DNA of 15,921 nt, taken from an uncultured Eubacteriales bacterium (GTDB lineage: Bacteria; Bacillota; Clostridia; Oscillospirales; Oscillospiraceae). A model generated the notes under the pieces. That model was not told the origin of the DNA. It saw nothing but the letters and a program-made list of their open reading frames with translations, and ran no database searches. Of the stretch, positions 13,056-15,921 are shown piece after piece (position 1 is the first letter of the stretch; every line of letters starts with the position of its first letter). The translations under genes and the position numbers were made by a program. The stretch spans positions 1-15,921 of the forward strand of contig UQVA01000034.1 in assembly GCA_900544405.1 (NCBI GenBank), read 5' to 3'.

Positions 13056-13472
13056 TCATTCTCCATCCGCATCCAACGATCGAAAAACCAATTTTGTATA
13101 TTTTCCGTCAAAGATGTTATCCTGCGTGACTTCGATGATCAGATACCCGTCTTTTATTTTCCACGTACCCTTAATCAAATCATCATCCGCTCGTACAGCC
13201 CCCTTTGGCGAAATGAATACGCTGTCCACTTGATAGGACACTTCAATGGAGATTTCTTTTCCATCCATAATGATTTTTTCACCGCCGTAGTGCCATGTGC
13301 CGTCCTCTGCCCGCCAAGTATCCATGACTATGTTCGGATCGTCACTGACCCAGCCGTGTCCTAGCTGGCAAGGATAATGTCCGGCAACAGGGTCACATGC
13401 AGTCAGCAAGACGACGGCTAAGGCGAGCATCAGCACAAGCAAAACAGGCCGATATAGACGATGTACCCGCAT
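13056..13472 (-). CDS. Small lipoprotein, paralog C
   Basis: This is a 138-residue lipoprotein: signal MRVHRLYRPVLLVLMLALAV, lipobox LTAC (Cys26), then the family motifs AGHYPCQLGHGWV, WHYGGEKIIMDG and DNIFDGKYTKLVF, with a slightly longer end (RSLDADGE). The middle (EISIEVSYQVDSVFISPKGAVRADDD) is the most divergent of the three. It is the first gene after a strong promoter, so it likely heads the lipoprotein/membrane-protein transcript. The ATG at 13472 is preferred to a GTG at 13481 that touches the GGAG site. The function is unknown. Confidence 0.8.
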   Translation of the reverse strand: MRVHRLYRPVLLVLMLALAVVLLTACDPVAGHYPCQLGHGWVSDDPNIVMDTWRAEDGTWHYGGEKIIMDGKEISIEVSYQVDSVFISPKGAVRADDDLIKGTWKIKDGYLIIEVTQDNIFDGKYTKLVFRSLDADGE

Positions 13473-13569
13473 AAAAATCACGCTCCATTTCCTCCGGCAC
13501 GCAGGGCAAAATCATCTTCCGTTTTCTCAAACTGCTCCGGCAGGACTTTCTTCCGTTTGTCACAATGTA

Positions 13570-13598
13570 AGTATATCTTATTTTTCGGCAGTTTGCAA
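13570..13598 (-). promoter_or_regulatory. Promoter of the lipoprotein cluster
   Basis: On the minus strand TTGCAA (13593-13598) and TATACT (13570-13575) are 17 bases apart, followed by an AT-rich leader of about 95 bases to the start of paralog C. Confidence 0.75.
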
Positions 13599-13922
13599 GA
13601 AAAATCGGCGGATTTCTCTTATAAATTGCGTCAAAGGAGAAAAATTGCCCGGCTGGCAAGTGTGCCAGGCGGGCAAATCTATTGCAGCACATGCCGCCCG
13701 GAGCCGCCGGGCCAGGTCCACGCCGTTGTAATCTTTCTTTTCCAGGTCCACGTCCAGCAGCGCCAGGTCAGCTGCGGCCAGTGCAGCTGTTCCGATCATG
13801 TCTGCATTCGTGTATTTGCTGATGCTGACTTTTTCGCCCAGTGCGTCCATGGTTTCCCGGACCTTGGAATGGATCTTGTCCAGCATCCTTGCATCGTCGT
13901 CACAGAGCAATATCCGCAGCAT
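13578..13922 (-). pseudogene. Response-regulator receiver domain cut off mid-domain
   Basis: From the ATG at 13922 (AAGGAG 9 bases upstream) residues 1-75 are a receiver domain of the AgrA/LytTR-type response regulators: acidic pair in CDDD (7-10), phosphoacceptor Asp57 in LALLDVDL, then YNGVDLARRLRA. A full regulator is about 230-250 residues. Here the conserved Thr/Ser and Lys of the second half and the whole output domain are missing. After about residue 77 the frame continues as unrelated sequence through the terminator hairpin to a stop at 13578. The output cannot be read; no histidine kinase is adjacent. Confidence 0.8.
13640..13676 (-). terminator. Terminator after the receiver-domain remnant
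   Basis: TTGCCCGGCTGGCA (13645-13658) and TGCCAGGCGGGCAA (13663-13676) pair over 14 bases with one mismatch; on the minus strand the stem is followed by TTTTTCTCC. It lies only about 20 bases beyond the last receiver-like codons and inside the open frame of the remnant. Confidence 0.88.
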
Positions 13923-14116
13923 TAAACCATTCTCCTTACAGCAGCACGAAATTTGTTGAATGGCCGCATCCTCGTTTATCCTATTATGCTGTCTCCTTTT
14001 TTCAAGTCTCATTTCCCGCATTTCAGCATAATTATACTAATAATTTCGGAAAGTTCAACTATGAAGAACCCGCTCGCTGTAAAGTTATATCCGAAAACTA
14101 GTTTGGGGTGTCCTCA

Positions 14117-14224
14117 ATGTATGATTTGGGATTACGGCTAAAAAAGCTGCGTATGCAAAGAGGGTTAACGCAGGAAGCCCTCGGCAAACGAATCAATAAA
14201 AGCAAATCCGCAATTTGCGGCTAA
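14117..14224 (+). pseudogene. N-terminal fragment of an Xre-family HTH regulator
   Basis: The 35 codons read MYDLGLRLKKLRMQRGLTQE, then ALGKRINKSKSAICG and a TAA. This is the first half of the helix-turn-helix of an Xre/Cro-type repressor (LRxxRGLTQExLxxxIxxSKSAI); normally GYE and the last helices follow. The domain ends just past helix 3 and the following bases belong to an RHS gene in a different frame. No strong ribosome binding site is visible. It is too short to fold as a full DNA-binding domain. Confidence 0.75.
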
Positions 14225-14237
14225 GGCGATCGTGCCA

Positions 14238-15921
14238 ATGCACATGGACTGGAAAATATCCACCATTACAGTCTCTGCAGTCTATGAGAAAAATGCCAAT
14301 ACGGCCTTCTTCGATGATATTTCCTTGATTGAAGAAGTGGCCCAGACCATGAAATACGACGAAGAAGGACGGCTCATATCTGTAAAAACGAGTGGTCTTG
14401 AGGAAACTTCTGCAAAATACGACAAAGACCAGCAAGGCAACCTCATCAAGACTGTAACCGGCGGATACGGCACCTATACTTACGGATACGACACGAAATA
14501 CAACCTGACTTCTGTGACCGACGGCCATGTGACCCAGAACATGACATATTCTGCCCAGGGAAATGTGACCAATACAAAGCTGACCCCAAAAGATAATTCC
14601 AGTAATGGGTCCATCATAACCAGCAGCGCCCAGTACGATACCAACGGCAACCGGCTGCTCTCCGTGACAGACAATACCGGAGCTACGGTAGAATACGGCT
14701 ATTCCGGCGAACTGAGCAAGATGCTGGCCCTGCCGGAAAGCGTCACGGATGCTTTGGGGAACACGACGACCAATATTTACGACAATTTTGGAAGAATTAC
14801 CGAGACTTCTCTTGCAAATGGCTCCGGAGTGGTATATACTTACACCAAAGGACAGTTGTCCGAACTGAGCCGCAGGACCGGCAGCACGACCCAGAATTAC
14901 AGCTTCGTCTACAATTCCTTTGGACGGATGACGGAGTTGAAGGTGGGCAGCCGGACGCTGGCCAAGTACGAGTATGCCATTGGCAACGGCAACCTGACCA
15001 AGCAGACCTATGGCAACGGGGCTTCCGTGTCCTTCACCTATGACAACCGGGACCGGGTGACTACCCGGACGACATCGGATGGCAAGACGAGAACCTACCG
15101 CTATAATGAGGACAGCCGCTTGAGCAGTGTGACGGACAGTGACGGTCGGACCATTCAGTATCTGTATGACGGTCTGGACCGGCTGACGAAATGCACAGTC
15201 CTGCAGGACGGCAAGGAGATCCTGTCCACCGGCCAGAGTTACAACCTTGCTGGGCAGGTCACGAATCAATACTGGACGATTGACGGCAAGACCTACAGCC
15301 AGGAGTACACCTACCAGACCGCATCCGGGAGCCTGCCGGAGGGCCTGCTGACCTCCATGACGACCGGTTCCGGAGAAACGCTGACCTTCTCCTATGATAG
15401 TCTCGGACGGCTGACCGGTGTGAGCAGTGGGAAGACCAGTCAGAAATACCAGTATCTGAACAATTCCGACGGTACGGCAACCACCCGTGTGTCCACCTAT
15501 ACGGCCAGCTTCGGCGGAAAGTCTCTGCTGCAGAGCAGCTTTACTTATGATGCAGCGGGAAATATTACCGAAGAAACAGGCACTGCTGGTACCTGGCGGT
15601 ATTCCTATGACACCCAGGGGCAGTTGACCGAGGCAACCAACGGTACAGTCACCTATACCTTCACCTACGATGATGCCGGAAATATTCTGGCTGCTTCTGA
15701 CGGCAGCCAGACCCATACCTACACTTATGGGGATGCCAGCTGGAAGGACCTGCTGACGGCTTATGACGGCCACGCTATTTCCTATGACAGAAGCGGCAAT
15801 CCCACCACCTACTATAATGGACAAGCCTGGACCTTTGGCTGGACCGGCAGCCGGACTCTGAGCAGCGCATCCAGCAGCAGCGATACCGGCGAGAGCAGCA
15901 TTGGCTACACCTATGACCTGG
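14238..15921 (+). CDS. RHS/YD-repeat protein, 5'-truncated, runs off window
   Basis: One open frame continues to the window edge (561 codons from the ATG at 14238) with no stop. It is filled with YD repeats, for example YDEEGRLISV, YDNFGRITET, YDNRDRVTTR, YDGLDRLTKC, YDSLGRLTGV, YDAAGNITEE and YDDAGNILAA. RHS proteins are large secreted or surface beta-cage shells, often ending in a variable toxin. Here the usual N-terminal signal, adhesion and early repeats are absent. The first residues (VYEKNANTAFFDDISL) look like the tail of a carbohydrate-binding-like domain just before the repeats. No proper start or ribosome binding site is present, so the piece is likely a silent or truncated cassette; the 3' end lies outside the window. 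Confidence 0.85.
   Translation, partial: MHMDWKISTITVSAVYEKNANTAFFDDISLIEEVAQTMKYDEEGRLISVKTSGLEETSAKYDKDQQGNLIKTVTGGYGTYTYGYDTKYNLTSVTDGHVTQNMTYSAQGNVTNTKLTPKDNSSNGSIITSSAQYDTNGNRLLSVTDNTGATVEYGYSGELSKMLALPESVTDALGNTTTNIYDNFGRITETSLANGSGVVYTYTKGQLSELSRRTGSTTQNYSFVYNSFGRMTELKVGSRTLAKYEYAIGNGNLTKQTYGNGASVSFTYDNRDRVTTRTTSDGKTRTYRYNEDSRLSSVTDSDGRTIQYLYDGLDRLTKCTVLQDGKEILSTGQSYNLAGQVTNQYWTIDGKTYSQEYTYQTASGSLPEGLLTSMTTGSGETLTFSYDSLGRLTGVSSGKTSQKYQYLNNSDGTATTRVSTYTASFGGKSLLQSSFTYDAAGNITEETGTAGTWRYSYDTQGQLTEATNGTVTYTFTYDDAGNILAASDGSQTHTYTYGDASWKDLLTAYDGHAISYDRSGNPTTYYNGQAWTFGWTGSRTLSSASSSSDTGESSIGYTYDL

Noticed and set aside
14193..15824. 543-codon open frame on the minus strand opposite the RHS gene
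   Set aside because: It is Gly/Val/Ile-rich without domain pattern and mirrors the strongly biased repeat codons of the RHS frame; a shadow frame.
1..15921. tRNA or rRNA genes
   Set aside because: I saw no cloverleaf with a TTC-containing T arm and CCA-type end, and no rRNA core motif on either strand; a tRNAscan run would settle it.

Overview
The window looks like chromosomal DNA from a gut clostridium, probably in the Oscillospiraceae/Ruminococcaceae group. The base composition is moderately GC-rich. Ribosome binding sites are strong GGAGG types, promoters fit TTGACA-17-TATAAT, and GTG and TTG starts are used. There are many short hypothetical membrane proteins and lipoproteins, and an intergenic family of double-hairpin repeats of a kind common in these genomes. 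The taxon is inferred from style only; no rRNA or marker gene is present.

Layout. 1-1320 (minus strand): a RimJ/RimL-type GNAT acetyltransferase, then a transsulfuration-type PLP enzyme reduced to its two ends by a large internal deletion. 1324-1470 (minus) holds a possible 48-residue helix-turn-helix-like micro-protein, and 1623-1847 (plus) a small acidic protein with its own promoter and terminator. 1931-2960 (minus) holds a deleted and frameshifted lipoprotein of DHHW/SGNH type, a 60-residue membrane protein, and a 5'-truncated fragment that runs into a palindromic repeat. 3077-4669 (minus) is an intact GH13 alpha-glucosidase with a strong promoter. 4899-6830 (plus) is a three-gene operon: FAD:protein FMN transferase (ApbE/FmnB), a NusG-domain-II membrane-anchored protein (EetA-like) and a Gx-family membrane protein (EetB-like). 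It is a partial version of the flavin-based extracellular electron transfer locus. It is followed by a second GNAT (6894-7379).

7410-8351 has a short helix-turn-helix-like gene and then a non-coding stretch with at least four copies of the double-hairpin repeat; the first stem covaries between copies. 8352-8843 is a four-helix membrane protein. 8989-10340 (minus) is a compact operon of three unknown membrane proteins. 10433-13472 (minus) is a lineage-specific family expansion: three paralogous small lipoproteins, a membrane protein made by tandem duplication and in-frame fusion of one module, and a small cytosolic protein. 13578-13922 is a response-regulator receiver domain cut off mid-domain. 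14117-14224 is the start of an Xre-family DNA-binding protein, joined directly to a 5'-truncated RHS/YD-repeat protein that runs off the window end.

Two themes stand out. First, at least six genes are remnants whose remaining parts are well preserved (PLP enzyme, DHHW-like lipoprotein, DUF4367-like fragment, receiver domain, Xre protein, RHS), so deletion rather than point-mutation decay dominates. Second, the 8.9-13.5 kb block is an uncharacterised envelope-associated gene set with repeated duplication, and is the best candidate here for something undescribed.
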